This document shows positions 41,512 to 51,710 of a stretch of DNA of 64,000 nt, in pieces. Position 1 is the first letter of the stretch; each line of letters begins with the position of its first letter. Source of the DNA: Ceratopteris richardii (Eukaryota; Streptophyta; Polypodiopsida; Polypodiales; Pteridaceae). The translations under genes and the position numbers were made by a program. Where the stretch lies: positions 203,207,627-203,271,626 of the forward strand of contig CM035407.1 in the NCBI GenBank assembly GCA_020310875.1, in the 5' to 3' direction. The notes beneath the pieces were generated by a model that had not been told where the DNA came from, made no database searches, and saw only the letters and a program-made list of their open reading frames with translations.

Positions 41512-43023
41512 GACTCAATGGATACCTCCACCAAGGTCGGCATCAACCTCCGCAAATAACATCGAAAGCCTCGAACGAGCAACAACCATGTGCTCCTTGC
41601 ACAACCCTGTCTTTTGCACCATTCAGGTCATGCATTTCCAAAGTATGCATTAATATAGGGCCACATTACACGGCCGTGCATAGACACACTTGAGAATCCC
41701 ATGCACAAGAGCACTGTGACATATGTCGAACATTTCTATTGATACTAACTTTTGTGTTCTTGTTTGGTGATATCCTGTTCCTCCAAAAAAAAAAAAAAAA
41801 ACAAAAAAAAAAAAACAAAAAAAAAAGGGAGAAAGAAAAGTGGGAGAGAGCTTGTTCCCAGGTATGGCTTATGAAACATGAATGAAGTGGAACTGTTGAT
41901 GACTAAGCATTTATCAATTTGGATAGAAGTGTGTCTCGGCTAGCAGTGAGATTATTGCTGCCTTATCTGGTAGATGACAAGCATTTGGCATGAACATGGC
42001 ATCTACAACTATGATTTTCTCTTACCATGGTCGGAATGAAGAGCTTGAAGGTCCGCAACTTGAGTGATGCTTAACTACTTCATGTACCAAAGCATCCAAG
42101 GAGATATCTGCAAAAGGTAGTTCTGGAGGAGAAAACTCCTGCATATGGTGAGCCAAAAAAAAAATATATGTGAAACTCAGCTTGGTGTAGTTACCCGATG
42201 TTGCTTGCCAAGGAATATAAAGAAATTCAATTCTCAGTATTTCCTGAACCAGTATGGAACAGTAGCACTGGTGAATGGTCTATGTCAATCAGCATGGTAA
42301 TCTCTTAGAAACGGGCACGTGTCCAATATTCCTCTGAGTGTCAATATAGGGAAGTGAACGTGCATGAGCCCAAGCTCAGAAATGCACATTGTTAGTGACA
42401 AATGTTGCTTTGAAAAGAGGAGAGGAGATCCACCACTCAAAAGATCTCATCAGTGGACAATCAACATGGACATTCATCAACAATGTTCCATCCCAAAGGC
42501 CGAGTGTACAACACGAAGAGACAAACATCCATCAACCTTCTCCATGGTAAGTATCTTTATAGTTTAGGAAACCTCTTCGTCAGCATACCCTTGAGCACTT
42601 AGCTCAAGACCCGTAATTTTTGCACCATGCTTCTTCCAATGCATTTTCCAAGTAAGCATGCGTAGGGCTACATTACACGGCCGTGCACAAGGCACATACT
42701 TTTTTCAACCCAGGCACAAACACACTTACCCATCATTCATTATGGGTTATGAGTAGTTTGCATGACTGCTCTCAACATCATCTTTGGAAGAGCTAGCGGA
42801 CGTTATGGGAACAACATCCATATCTCGGAAGCAAATTGAAGCCCGTAGTTGCTCCAAATCACTCTTGACAACCTCTTTTGAGCAACTTGCAGTTTTGAAA
42901 GCTCACAACGACACATTCTTGCTGGAATCCAAGGAACCAGCTCATACAACGGATGGACACCACCTCTCAAAGCACTACATGGAATAGCCCTTCCAACAAG
43001 GGTCTGTCAGGGATGACAGACTC
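41512..43023 (+). other. RE5 3' untranslated region
   Basis: 1.5 kb with no conserved gene. Holds an A-rich tract (about 41787-41827) followed by a GGGAGAAAGAAAAG purine run, and two copies of a CATTACACGGCCGTGCA-type motif (41665, 42672) that also occurs in the RE3 3' UTR. ACGGCCGT within it is a palindrome. Confidence 0.7.
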
Positions 43024-43037
43024 GAGAGGGGGGGGAG
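43024..43037 (+). promoter_or_regulatory. Polypurine tract (RE5)
   Basis: GAGAGGGGGGGGAG, directly before the 3' LTR TGTTGAAG. Confidence 0.92.
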
Positions 43038-43658
43038 TGTTGAAGCTAGTGTTGAAGCTCAAAGTCAAGGACAAAGCATGGAAGCACATCAAAAGGTGGA
43101 CACACAAGGAAAGGGAGCAAGTAGGGAGCTCCAAGAAGTGTATGTCAAATTTTCAGAAGAATCCCCTACAAAAATAGTGATTTTCATCACTAAAAACCAT
43201 TGTAAATACCATTATATATTTTTAGTAACTCCATTTTGTTCAAGCCGAGGAGTCCTCGAGCTTGAGGAGTATTAGAAGTACCATCGTACCAATTTTCATA
43301 ATTTTTAGACTTCGTTTGAGCCCTCAAATAAGCCCTGGAACCTAATTTTTAACTAGGCCGGACACTAGGTCTGGACAGGGCCAAAACTAGTCAAAAAACT
43401 ATAAAAAGAGCTAGAGAGCTCATTTTTGGGGTTGGCTTGTTAGAGAATAGAACTTTTTCAAGAGAACTCTTTTGCAATCTAAGCTTTCCATTGTTCCTCT
43501 CTTTGATCTTACTTTGTGCACGTGTGTGTGTATGTGTGTGCATGTTCGTGTGCTTTCACTCACGCACTTGTGCCTTCACTTGCTCGTGGTCTTCATACCG
43601 GTCCTCACGTCTCCGCGGATTGACAAGTAAAGGAGGTGGTGCTTACGCTTGAGCTACA
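43038..43658 (+). repeat. RE5 3' LTR (621 bp)
   Basis: Near-identical to 37105-37726, ends GAGCTACA followed by the TSD CGATA at 43659-43663. Confidence 0.95.
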
Positions 43659-43663
43659 CGATA

Positions 43664-44309
43664 CCACTTACAATAGTTTTCACTAAATCGAGGATTTTTC
43701 CCAGCTTCGAACTCCGAATATGGCCAATAGTGGGTTCATTTCAAAGCTCTCAACGAGACAACACATCTATTGGAGGTAGTTTCACTTGATTCTGACAACC
43801 ATGCTTCAAGTTATGATCAAAAAAGTGAATGGAAAGAAATACCCACACTCACTCCACAACTTCTACTAGCTCACACACACACTACAGTAGCTCAAAAACA
43901 GTGGGGAGGGGTAGACAACAATCCTACACACACATTCCAAACATTAGACACACATAGAAGATCAAAGAGAAGATGAAAATATGAAAGAAAGAAGCAATTT
44001 CGAAAATCTGGAGCTCTCCTTCTTCACAATGGGAAAAAGTCTCTACAAAGAGCAACAAAGTGACTTATATACATGTGTCCTAAAAATGGTCCTTTCACAC
44101 AAGAGACCGGCACTTTATTAACTAAAAGGTGAATTTCCTACTAATTTATAAGGAATATATTACAAGGATTTGGGATTATGCATCTAGAGGAGTCCTCTAG
44201 TGCAATTACATGGCTTGAGGGAATTTCCTAAGACTTTGAAGAAGAAAAAACATGCCCATTAATTTGAAAATTTTGGGGCTCCCCTTTCGTGCCTCTTTCC
44301 TCTGCAACA
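43664..44309 (-). repeat. RE4 5' LTR, right piece
   Basis: Outer 646 bp of the LTR cut by RE5; resumes at CCACTTACAATAG, the exact continuation of GTCGCGATA in the 3' LTR (22069). Ends CTCTGCAACA at 44309. With the left piece it makes an 889-bp LTR. Confidence 0.9.
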
Positions 44310-44935
44310 GGGGGTTAAAACAGGCAAACAGGATCTCTTAGGGAGCTCAAAACAGGCGATACGATATGAGATTTTCACGATACGATACCTTTGTCTTACA
44401 CGATACCACTTTAGACGATACCACCTAGATGATACGATGCCACCGGGATGACTGCGATTGCGATACCAACTTCCACGATACGATACTGAAAATGGTCACG
44501 ATATGATACCTCTGAGTTGCACGATACGATACCAACCTCACGATATGATACCAATTTGTAGACGATACGATACCACTTGACCTGACGGGATACGATACCA
44601 AAAATCAGACGATACGATACTGACTCTTTGCATGATACGATACCAAAGGATCGAACGATACGATACCAAAATAAGATACAATACGATACCACTGAGCCTC
44701 GCGATAGGATACCAGGTGGACCACGATACGATACCACCGGAGCAACTGCGATTGCGATACCAAAACTGGAGGCGATACGATACCAAGTTGGCGATACGAT
44801 ACCAACTAGGCCAACGATACGATACCACAAAGGTGCACGATACGATACCAGGACCGACACGATACGATACCATCGGGATGACTGCGATCACGATACGAGC
44901 ACTTGACGATACGATACTAGAATGGTATTGCGATA
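44310..44935 (-). repeat. RE3 leader, right part, with CGATACGATACC array
   Basis: Continuation of the RE3 leader beyond the RE4 insertion. From about 44355 it carries roughly twenty copies of CGATACGATACC, spaced about 25-30 bp, with variants ACTGCGATTGCGATACC. The motif resembles the RE4 array although RE3 is family I. Short frames on both strands here are repeat artefacts. The expected PBS and 5' LTR of RE3 are missing: at about 44936 the sequence switches to a plus-strand family II LTR. Confidence 0.8.
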
Positions 44936-45343
44936 CACATTCCCACGACACAGTATTTTGCTCATAACTTGGCGCAAAAGTGTCAAAATCGAGTGACGCC
45001 ATTGGATGCGTCTTTTCGAGAGCTTCGAAACAAACCTGCTATTCACTATATTCGGAGTTTGGAGTTGAGAGAAAAGCTTGATTTACTTTTGACTACTGTT
45101 CCAAGTGTCGCGACACCATAGCTGACCATGAAACTTGAATGTGATGGATTTATACTTATTTGTACTTGGTGAAACTTCATTTGCATTGACCATCATTTGA
45201 ATGCATGTCTTCATACACTCGGCTAGGTTTTGATACTCCTTGGATTGATAAATAAAGCGTGAAGTCCCCACTATATGCACTTGAGGGGGATTGAGGTATA
45301 GTCTCTTTCTCCACAAGTCCCTAAGTCGGTACTTAGGTACACA
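44936..45343 (+). repeat. RE6 5' LTR, truncated
   Basis: About 408 bp matching the inner half of family II LTRs (reverse of 55984-56400 and 62013-62430): CATTGGATGCGTCTT..CGAGAGCTTCGAAAC, the tail GACTTGTGGAGAAAGAGACTAT-type block in reverse, and the end CTTAGGTACACA. It contains the palindrome GTGTCGCGACAC near 45105-45116. The outer 480 bp or so, with the promoter, are missing. Confidence 0.85.
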
Positions 45344-45349
45344 CGTTTT

Positions 45350-45367
45350 TGGCGCCATTGTCGGGGA
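45350..45367 (+). promoter_or_regulatory. tRNA-Asp primer binding site (RE6)
   Basis: TGGCGCCATTGTCGGGGA after a CGTTTT spacer; two mismatches from the tRNA-Asp complement. Confidence 0.9.
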
Positions 45368-46009
45368 GAGTCGAATCAAAGCGAGGCATTCGTGTGATGG
45401 TGAATAGCTCTTAGTGTTGAAGTGAGTAGCGGAGTTGTGAAATTCTCTTCTTTGGTAAGTCACTCTCATCCGCACTTACTACTTCTCACTTTTGGGGGTG
45501 TGTGTAGTGAGTTTGATAGTTTAGGGAAGTGAGTAGAGACGTAAGTTAGAGTAGGAAGGAGGAAGTAAGTGAGTAGGCTAGGAAGATAACGTAGTTTCCA
45601 AGATAGTTCTTTTAGCTTTTTGAGTCAAGCATTTCTCAAAAGTATAAAAACCAAAAAAATCAAAACTTTTCACTTCATTTGTATGAAGGCGAGTGTCGAG
45701 TGTGCTGGACATCGAATATCGTGAGTGGAGATCGGAGAGTGTGGAGCAACACAGAGCAAGTGGGGGAGTGTAGAAGAACTTGAGAATCAGCTTCCAGGGT
45801 GAGCACTTAAATCCCTACTCTCTATATCTACTTAAGTCATGGTAACACAGCAAAACGATCTGCGATAAGTGTCGTGAAGGGTTTTACAGAGGCTGGGAAA
45901 GTTTTTTCTTTGATTCCGGCAATTGAAAGAGGGGAGACAAGCTCTAGGATCACCCACATTAAGTGGAAACTTAAAATTACTTGCTAAAATTTGGAAAAAA
46001 ATCATAAAG
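45368..46009 (+). other. PBS-proximal leader (RE6)
   Basis: About 640 bp with no gene. The first 300 bp resemble the RE4 leader in reverse. Small frames here have no conserved match. Confidence 0.6.
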
Positions 46010-46690
46010 TGTCGTGTTCTCCCATGGTTGAGTATCGCGATATCTAGATGTCGTGATCTCCTGTGGTCGAGAGACGCGACATTCATCCTTGTTGGATATT
46101 GTGGATGCTTTTCCGTGACATCTGACGAGTGTCGTGATTGACCGATGACATCTGACAAGGGTTGGATATTGTGGATGTATTTCCGCGATATATGATGAGT
46201 GCCGTGATTGACCCACGACATCTAACGAGTGTTGGATATCGTGGATGTATTTCCGCAACATCTAACAAGTGTCATGTTTGTTCCACGAAATCTGACGAAT
46301 GTCAAGCATCATGTGATTGTCTTGCGACATCTGACGAGTGTCACGTATTGTGGATATTTTTCTATGATATCTGACGAGTGTCGAATATCGTGGGATTGTC
46401 CTATGACATCTGATGAGTGTTGGGTATCATGGACGCTTTTCCGTGACATCTGACGAATGTCGTTTGTGATCGTCTTGCAACATCTGATGAGTGTCAGATA
46501 TCGTCGACATTTTTTCGTGACATCTGACGAGTGTCGAATATCGTGGGATTGTCCTACGACATCTGAGGAGTGTCGAATATCGTGGGCTTACCTAAGTGTT
46601 GTATGTCGAGTATCGGGAAGCCCTGAGTTGTGACATTTGGCAAGTATGGAGTGTCGTGAATTTAGACAATGTCAGGTGTCATGCAGGGAG
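46010..46690. repeat. Leader array GACATCTGACGAGTGTCG (RE6)
   Basis: About 14 imperfect copies of GACATCTGACGAGTGTCG plus a TCGTGGATTGTC/GGATATCGTGGATG spacer. Successive GACATC positions are 46117, 46147, 46187, 46217, 46257, 46287 and then about 40 bp apart, so the first half alternates 30 and 40 bp (a 70-bp unit) and the second half is a 39-40 bp unit. A TATCGCGATAT stretch at about 46025 contains the ATCGCGAT core shared by all leader arrays. Short frames on both strands are by-products. Confidence 0.88.
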
Positions 46691-46779
46691 ACCATTAGGT
46701 ATTTCAGAGGGAAATTTCAACTCAATAACATATTTCTTACAACTCTGAAATTTAGCAAGGAGCACAAGTCTATCAAGAA

Positions 46780-47360
46780 TTGATTGAAGAATTTACTAAG
46801 TCCGGAATAAAAAACAACTCATCCTCATTAATCCATAGTTTTAAACAAGCTCCTACGAAATCGGTAAGATTAGCAGCAAGAAGATTTAAGCAATATGTGG
46901 ATAGATGCCCTGTTGAGGAGAGACCCACTCAAAACAAAATGGTTTTGTTGTTTTTGGAAGGATTAGTGAATGGACCATTGAGATCATTAGTATATGTGAA
47001 GAGAGTCCAAAATTTGCAAGAGTGTATGAAAGAGTGTATTCACCTAGAGGAAAATCTAGCAGAAGATTTGAAAATACCTCAAGGTAGTGTGAAAAGTGAG
47101 GATATCGCTGGCAGCACCTCAAATCCCAGGAACAATGTAGAGGAAATGGCCGACTTAGTGGCTAAGAAGTTGAATGTTCAAGGATAGAGGAACTACCCAA
47201 ACAATCCGATGAGAGTACCCATACTTAGAAGATGTGTGCACTGTGGAGGTGACCATCCTTCTCACATGTGCAATAGGGGAGTAGTTCCACCACTTGCTTA
47301 TGCTTACAATAGACCACCTGCCCCAGGTCCTATGCATTATTGTAGATAGAACAAAGGTAC
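46780..47360 (+). pseudogene. Gag capsid and first zinc knuckle (RE6)
   Basis: 46780-47187: capsid C-terminal part (EEFTKSGIKNNSSSLIHSFKQAP, RRFKQYVDRCP, LFLEGLVNGPLRSLVYVKRVQNLQECMKECIHLEENL), ending at a TAG. After the stop, 47225-47275 keeps knuckle 1, CVHCGGDHPSHMC. Gag N-terminal region and the first part of capsid are absent from this copy: the leader joins directly near EEFTKSG, an internal deletion. Confidence 0.75.
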
Positions 47361-47421
47361 ACAAATCACAGCATAAACAATTGTCCTTACAATCGGCAAT
47401 CAAGACTGGTACAAACCACCC

Positions 47422-48135
47422 ATGAGGCCTTATGGATACCCTCAGAGAGATCAAGGAGGAGAAGCCTCTAGATATCGCACATATCAGCAACAAGCATCAG
47501 CATCACGACCTTATGCTTATCAAGGATACAACCAACCTCTACCTATGTTAGTGCAACAACCACCACACCCTCAGAATGTTGTCCCAGTGAAGATGGCTCA
47601 ACTTGAAGAGAACAAAGAAAGAGCCATAGTCCTAGCCACTCCATTGGCTAGTATTGAGGCTTATGACCCATCTTATGACCCTAGTCAAGGAAATTATTCC
47701 ACATATGAGGGCACTATAGTTGAGTACAGACAATCTTATGAGCCATATCCTTATGGTCCTGAAGGACATGATGGTTCTTATGGATATGAGCAGGACTATG
47801 TGTCATTAATGTACACAGCTCCTAGAGCACCCTTACCCTCTCGACCAATGAATAGACTACATGCATCTAGAGGACCATATCATAGATGCGGAGGAGATCA
47901 CTTTATCAGAGAATGTACATTACCTAATCCACCACCTATACAGCGAATTTGGGAGGGATATTGTAGTGATTGCAATAAAGAACATCTTTTTAGAGATTGC
48001 CCCAAGAACCCCAACAAAGTTAACTCCAATGTTCAGATCAATGTGATAGAAGTGGTAGAGTCATCGAGGAGTGATAAAGAGTACATTGTACCACTGAAAG
48101 CAATAATGAGGGCTAAAGTGAGAGAGACCTCATAA
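47422..48135 (+). pseudogene. Gag second and third zinc knuckles (RE6)
   Basis: 237 residues, same frame as 46780. Y/Q/P-rich (YGYPQRDQGGEASRYRTYQQQ), SxxPSYDPSQGNYSTYEG, knuckle 2 YHRCGGDHFIREC (first Cys lost), knuckle 3 CSDCNKEHLFRDC, then PKNPNKVNSNVQINVIEVVE. Ends at a TAA. Confidence 0.75.
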
Positions 48136-48168
48136 AAAACTAGAGAGAATGATCATGCCAACAAAAAC

Positions 48169-48783
48169 TTGAACATACCCACACCTCAAGTAGTTGCAGA
48201 CTCTGAAGAGTCTGGGAAAAGTATTGAAAGTAAACGGACCCAAAGATGGAAGAATCGTAGAGAAAAGATGAATGAAAAGAAACTACAACAAAAGATGGGG
48301 GAAGAGAATAATGAATTAGGACACGAAGAAAAACAAGAACTTGAGGGAAACAATAAGATAGAAAAGTGTAAAAAACAAGAGGCAGGATCAGTTCTAGCTG
48401 ACCCTATGCCAGAAGAGTTAGCCATGTGGATTCAGGCATACCAGGCATGAATAAAAGCAAGACCAACCATTGAGCAACACAAAATGGAATATCCAAGAGG
48501 TGACTTGGAGAAGGAAAGATTGGAGATATGTAAGAAATTAATTGAAGTGGCTCAAAAGACCCTAGAAAAACCCGTTCAGCCACTACCCAGCTCAAGAATT
48601 CCCGAAAAGGAATTTCGGGAATATGTCACATCTAGTGATCTTAGGGAAGGAAAGAAAGGCGAGACCTGTGGTGAAAATTACTGCGAGAATAAAAGAGAAG
48701 GATCCATTATCCCCGAAGTCGACGGAGAATGGCCTAAAGACTTGTGGGCAAGAGTCCAGGAAGATAGATGGAAGAGAACATAA
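48169..48783 (+). pseudogene. Gag-PRO linker (RE6)
   Basis: Two frames in the same phase (48169-48450 and 48484-48783) separated by a stop: basic RWKNRREKMNEKKLQQKM, MPEELAMWIQAYQA, then YPRGDLEKERLEICKKLIEVAQKTLEKP and PKDLWARVQEDRWKR. Corresponds to 32396-32803 in RE4 and, more distantly, 18282-18908 in RE3. Confidence 0.6.
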
Positions 48784-48864
48784 GGAATTGAACCTCCCTT
48801 TGAGGAGTTAGAAGCAGAAGGTGAATTTGAAGTAGCAATACCTGGGTTAAACTCAGAAGGATTA

Positions 48865-49335
48865 TTGCAACTTGACGAGAGCAAAAATGAGGAAGACAGT
48901 GTGAAGGCTTTGCCAAACTACACGAGAGAATACAAACATAACTCTGAATTATATTGCATTCCCTCAATGAGGAGAAAAGAGCAGAACCCATCGATTCAAA
49001 CTTCAGACATCATACAACATCTTAAAAAAATAAAAATCCCTTGTACTCTGACATTGGAAGAACTCTTGAAGGTAAAACCGCAATTGAAGGAGACGCTCAC
49101 TAGTCAATTAGAGACAAAGTTAGACAAAAATGAGATGCCGGATGAAGTAGCCACTGTTAAAATCCGAGTCGATAAGGTTGGAGATTTCAGTGACGGAGAT
49201 GAAGGAAACACATGCCCCATCACTTACAAAGGTTACACCACTAAAGCCATCTTACATTCGGGAGCGGGAGTAGGAATTGCTACCAAAGAAATTGGGAAAA
49301 ATGGGGAAAACCATCTTTATGACCAACTAGAATGA
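48865..49335 (+). pseudogene. PRO1 N-terminal part (RE6)
   Basis: Leads from CTLTLEELLKVKPQLKE into CPITYKGYTTKAILHSGAGVGIAT. The catalytic triplet is HSG where RE3 has DSG and RE4 DTG, so the active Asp is lost. A frameshift near 49320 separates the C-terminal half, which is legible to about 49500 (YEMILGRHFMRQLKVVQEWG). Confidence 0.75.
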
Positions 49336-49675
49336 AGATCCAAATGTCAGATGGACACACTGAATGACCCCTAGGATTATTAGAAAAAGTAACCTTTACC
49401 ACCTGCGTAGTTGAATTTGAGCACACCTTAGCAATCTATCAATTTGAAAAGGATAGTAATTATGAGATGATACTTGGAAGGCATTTCATGAGGCAGCTTA
49501 AGGTAGTGCAAGAATGGGGAAAAGACGTTGTATACTTGCAGCATGAAGGAACCACGACCAGAATAAATATCCACACATACACGTATCAAGACGTTCCCCC
49601 CTACAATGGAATCTGATTCATAAGGAGGAAGACGATCAATCGATTCGCAGTATAGGTTCAAGTAACCAAACATGG

Positions 49676-50223
49676 ATGAACGAAGACACTCATCTATGGA
49701 TATGCCAAGCAACTAAAAGGGAAGAAGAAAGGAAGAGAGGATGGCAGCAAAGGCAGGGAGTTTCTAGATCTGTACAAGATCCAACTTACATGCCCCAAAT
49801 ATTCTTAGATGAAGAATTCAAACCTCATGGTTTGATGGAGATTCTAGCTACTCTTCATGTGTGCGTAAATGAAGAAGTAATAACCATGGATGAATGCATT
49901 GATGAGGAAGGATATGATGTAAGTTTATACGTGGTTGTTCTTCAAAAAGCCAAAGAAGAAGAAGTAATAAAAAAAAAGAATGGAAGGAAGATTATGAGAG
50001 TATTGAAATGGAACATGAACAAATTGAGACAGAAGGTGAAAATCAAAGAGCAAGTGTCACAACTAATGAGTTAAATCAAGGAACGACACAAAGGGAAGAA
50101 CTTGAACCAGATAAAGAAAATGAAGAGGGAGAAAACAAGCCTCAAGATCAATTCAAAGTACCTGCTCACTTCAAGAAATATGAGGTAGAAGAGAGGAAGA
50201 TTGCTATCCAAATGCCAAAATGA
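49676..50223 (+). pseudogene. Acidic PRO1-RT linker (RE6)
   Basis: 49676-50074: MNEDTHLWICQATKREEERK, IFLDEEFKPHGLMEILATLHVCVNEE, DECIDEEGYDVSLYVVVLQK. After a frameshift at about 50000-50070, 50008-50223 gives the acidic part and FKVPAHFKKYEVEERKIAIQMPK with a stop. Parallel to 30860-31582 in RE4. Confidence 0.65.
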
Positions 50224-50283
50224 GAGGCACAACCAGGAATAGCATATGACAATAAAGAACAGACCAAGAAAATAATAGTAGCT

Positions 50284-51095
50284 TTGGAGGAAGGAGAAGA
50301 GAGATGCACTTTCATAGGACAGGATGTCTCATTGGAGGAAGAACAAGAGTTAATACGACTTACAAGAGAATATAGGGACATATTTGCATGGACATATAAG
50401 GATTTAAAAGGGGTAGATCCCTCTATCTGTGCCCATAGAATCCCTATGACATCAGAAGCCAAACCTTCCAAACAAAGACCATACACTTATAACGATGTTT
50501 ACTCAACAAAAATTAAGGAAGAGATAGATAAGTTGTTAGACGTAGGCTTCATTTATGATATTGAACACACGGATGGGTATCACCTTTAGTGGTTGTGCCG
50601 AAAAAGAATGGCAAATTAAGGGTATGCATTAATTTGAAAAAAGTAAATGCCCCCACCATATGAGATAGTTACCCACTACCCATCATTGATCATCTTTTGG
50701 AAAGGGTTGTAGGAAAGGAAGTCTATAGTTTTCTGGACGGCTTTTCAGGGTATAATCAGGTAGCAATTGCTCTTGAAGACCAACATAAGACATCCTTTGC
50801 AACCGAATAGGGGGTGTATGCATTTACGAGTATGCCTTTTGGTCTAACCAATGCCCCAGCCACTTTTCAAAGGTTGATGTGCCATGTGTTCAAGGAATTC
50901 TTAAGGAAGAGCATGGAGGTATATGTGGACAACTTATGAATCTATTCAGCTATACGATCGGAACATGTCCCAGAACTAAGAAAGATCTTTGCCAAATGTC
51001 GACAATATAGAGTTTGCCTTAATCCAGAAAAGTGTGCCTTCATGGTTTGACAAGGGAAGATATTAGGGCACATTGTCTCTAAAAATGGAATTTCC
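50284..51095 (+). pseudogene. Reverse transcriptase (RE6)
   Basis: 50284-50589 is open: GEERCTFIGQDVS, REYRDIFAWTYKDLKGVDPS, QRPYTYNDVYSTKIKEEIDKLLDVGFIYDIEHT. A frameshift at about 50570 and stops follow, with KNGKLRVCINLKKVNAPT, VYSFLDGFSGYNQVAIA, MPFGLTNAPATFQRLM legible. The catalytic site reads VYVDNL: the second Asp of YVDD is Asn, so the copy is inactive even without the stops. Confidence 0.78.
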
Positions 51096-51710
51096 ATGGA
51101 CGAAGACAAAATCAAAGTGATTCTAGATTTGTTGAGACCAAAGACTGCTAAAGAAGTGCAAGCATCTATGGGACATTGCGGATACTACCGTAGATTTATC
51201 CACATGTATGCCATAATTGCCAGACCCCTTTATGCATTATTGACTCAGTTCACTTGGACGGAGGAATGTGAGAAGGTTTTCAACGAATTAAAGAGCCGCT
51301 TGAGTTCAGCACCAATCCATAGAGTATCTGATTGGATAAACCATTTCATATTCATGTAGATGCTTGCAAGTTTGCCATTGGATGCATCTTACCACAACCA
51401 GCAGATATAGGAAAGTTAGAACACCCTATAGCCTATGCCAGTAGACAACTAAACCAAGCAGAGCGTAATTATACCACTACGGAGTGAGAAGGTTTAGGCA
51501 TGGTGTATGCGGTAAAGAAGTTTCGACACTACTTATTGGCAAACAAATTCAAATTCTTCATTGATCATCAAGCCCTACTGTACTTAGTTAATAAACCTTG
51601 TAATACAAGATGATTAGTGCGATGGTTTATATTGTTGATGGAATTTGATTTTGAAGTAGTAGTCAAGAAAGGGAATACACACATCCGAGCCAATCACAGG
51701 CCTATCGAGA
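51096..51710 (+). pseudogene. RT connection and RNase H (RE6)
   Basis: 51096-51359: VQASMGHCGYYRRFIHMYAIIARPLYALL, EECEKVFNELKSRLSSAPI. After a frame break, RNase H is legible to 51710: DACKFAIGCIL, HPIAYASRQLNQAERNYTTTE (then TGA), GMVYAVKKFRHYLLANKFKFFIDHQALLYLVN, LLMEFDFEVVV. Confidence 0.75.

Larger units (their letters stand above)
37105..43658 (+). mobile_element. RE5: young family I deletion derivative
   Basis: Complete-ended element of 6.55 kb: 5' LTR 37105-37726, PBS 37735-37752, leader array about 38060-39095, one long INT-PRO2 frame, 3' UTR, polypurine tract 43024-43037, 3' LTR 43038-43658. Perfect 5-bp TSD CGATA (37100-37104 and 43659-43663). By eye the LTRs differ at about five bases and one indel over 620 bp (under 1%), so insertion is recent. 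Gag, PRO1, RT and RNase H are absent: the leader array is joined directly to the INT zinc-binding region. It must be non-autonomous. Confidence 0.95.
21835..44309 (-). mobile_element. RE4: family II Ty3/Gypsy element (contains RE5)
   Basis: Minus-strand element about 15.9 kb long without the nested RE5. 3' LTR 21835-22700, polypurine tract, ORF3 region (23183-26706), PRO2 part, INT, RNase H, RT, PRO1, Gag, leader array, PBS (36839-36855) and a 5' LTR split by RE5 (36862-37104 and 43664-44309). Flanks are AGGGG (21830-21834) and GGGGG (44310-44314), a TSD with one mismatch. It is inserted in the leader of RE3. The two LTRs differ clearly (several per cent by eye), so RE4 is older than RE5. Confidence 0.88.

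Noticed and set aside
41787..41827. Poly(A) tail of a processed retrogene in RE5
   Set aside because: No TSD around it and no gene-like sequence upstream; it lies within a 3' UTR that continues normally to the polypurine tract.
44411..45002. Open frames in the RE3 leader array
   Set aside because: Same CGATACC repeat artefact, and the longest runs across the RE3/RE6 junction.
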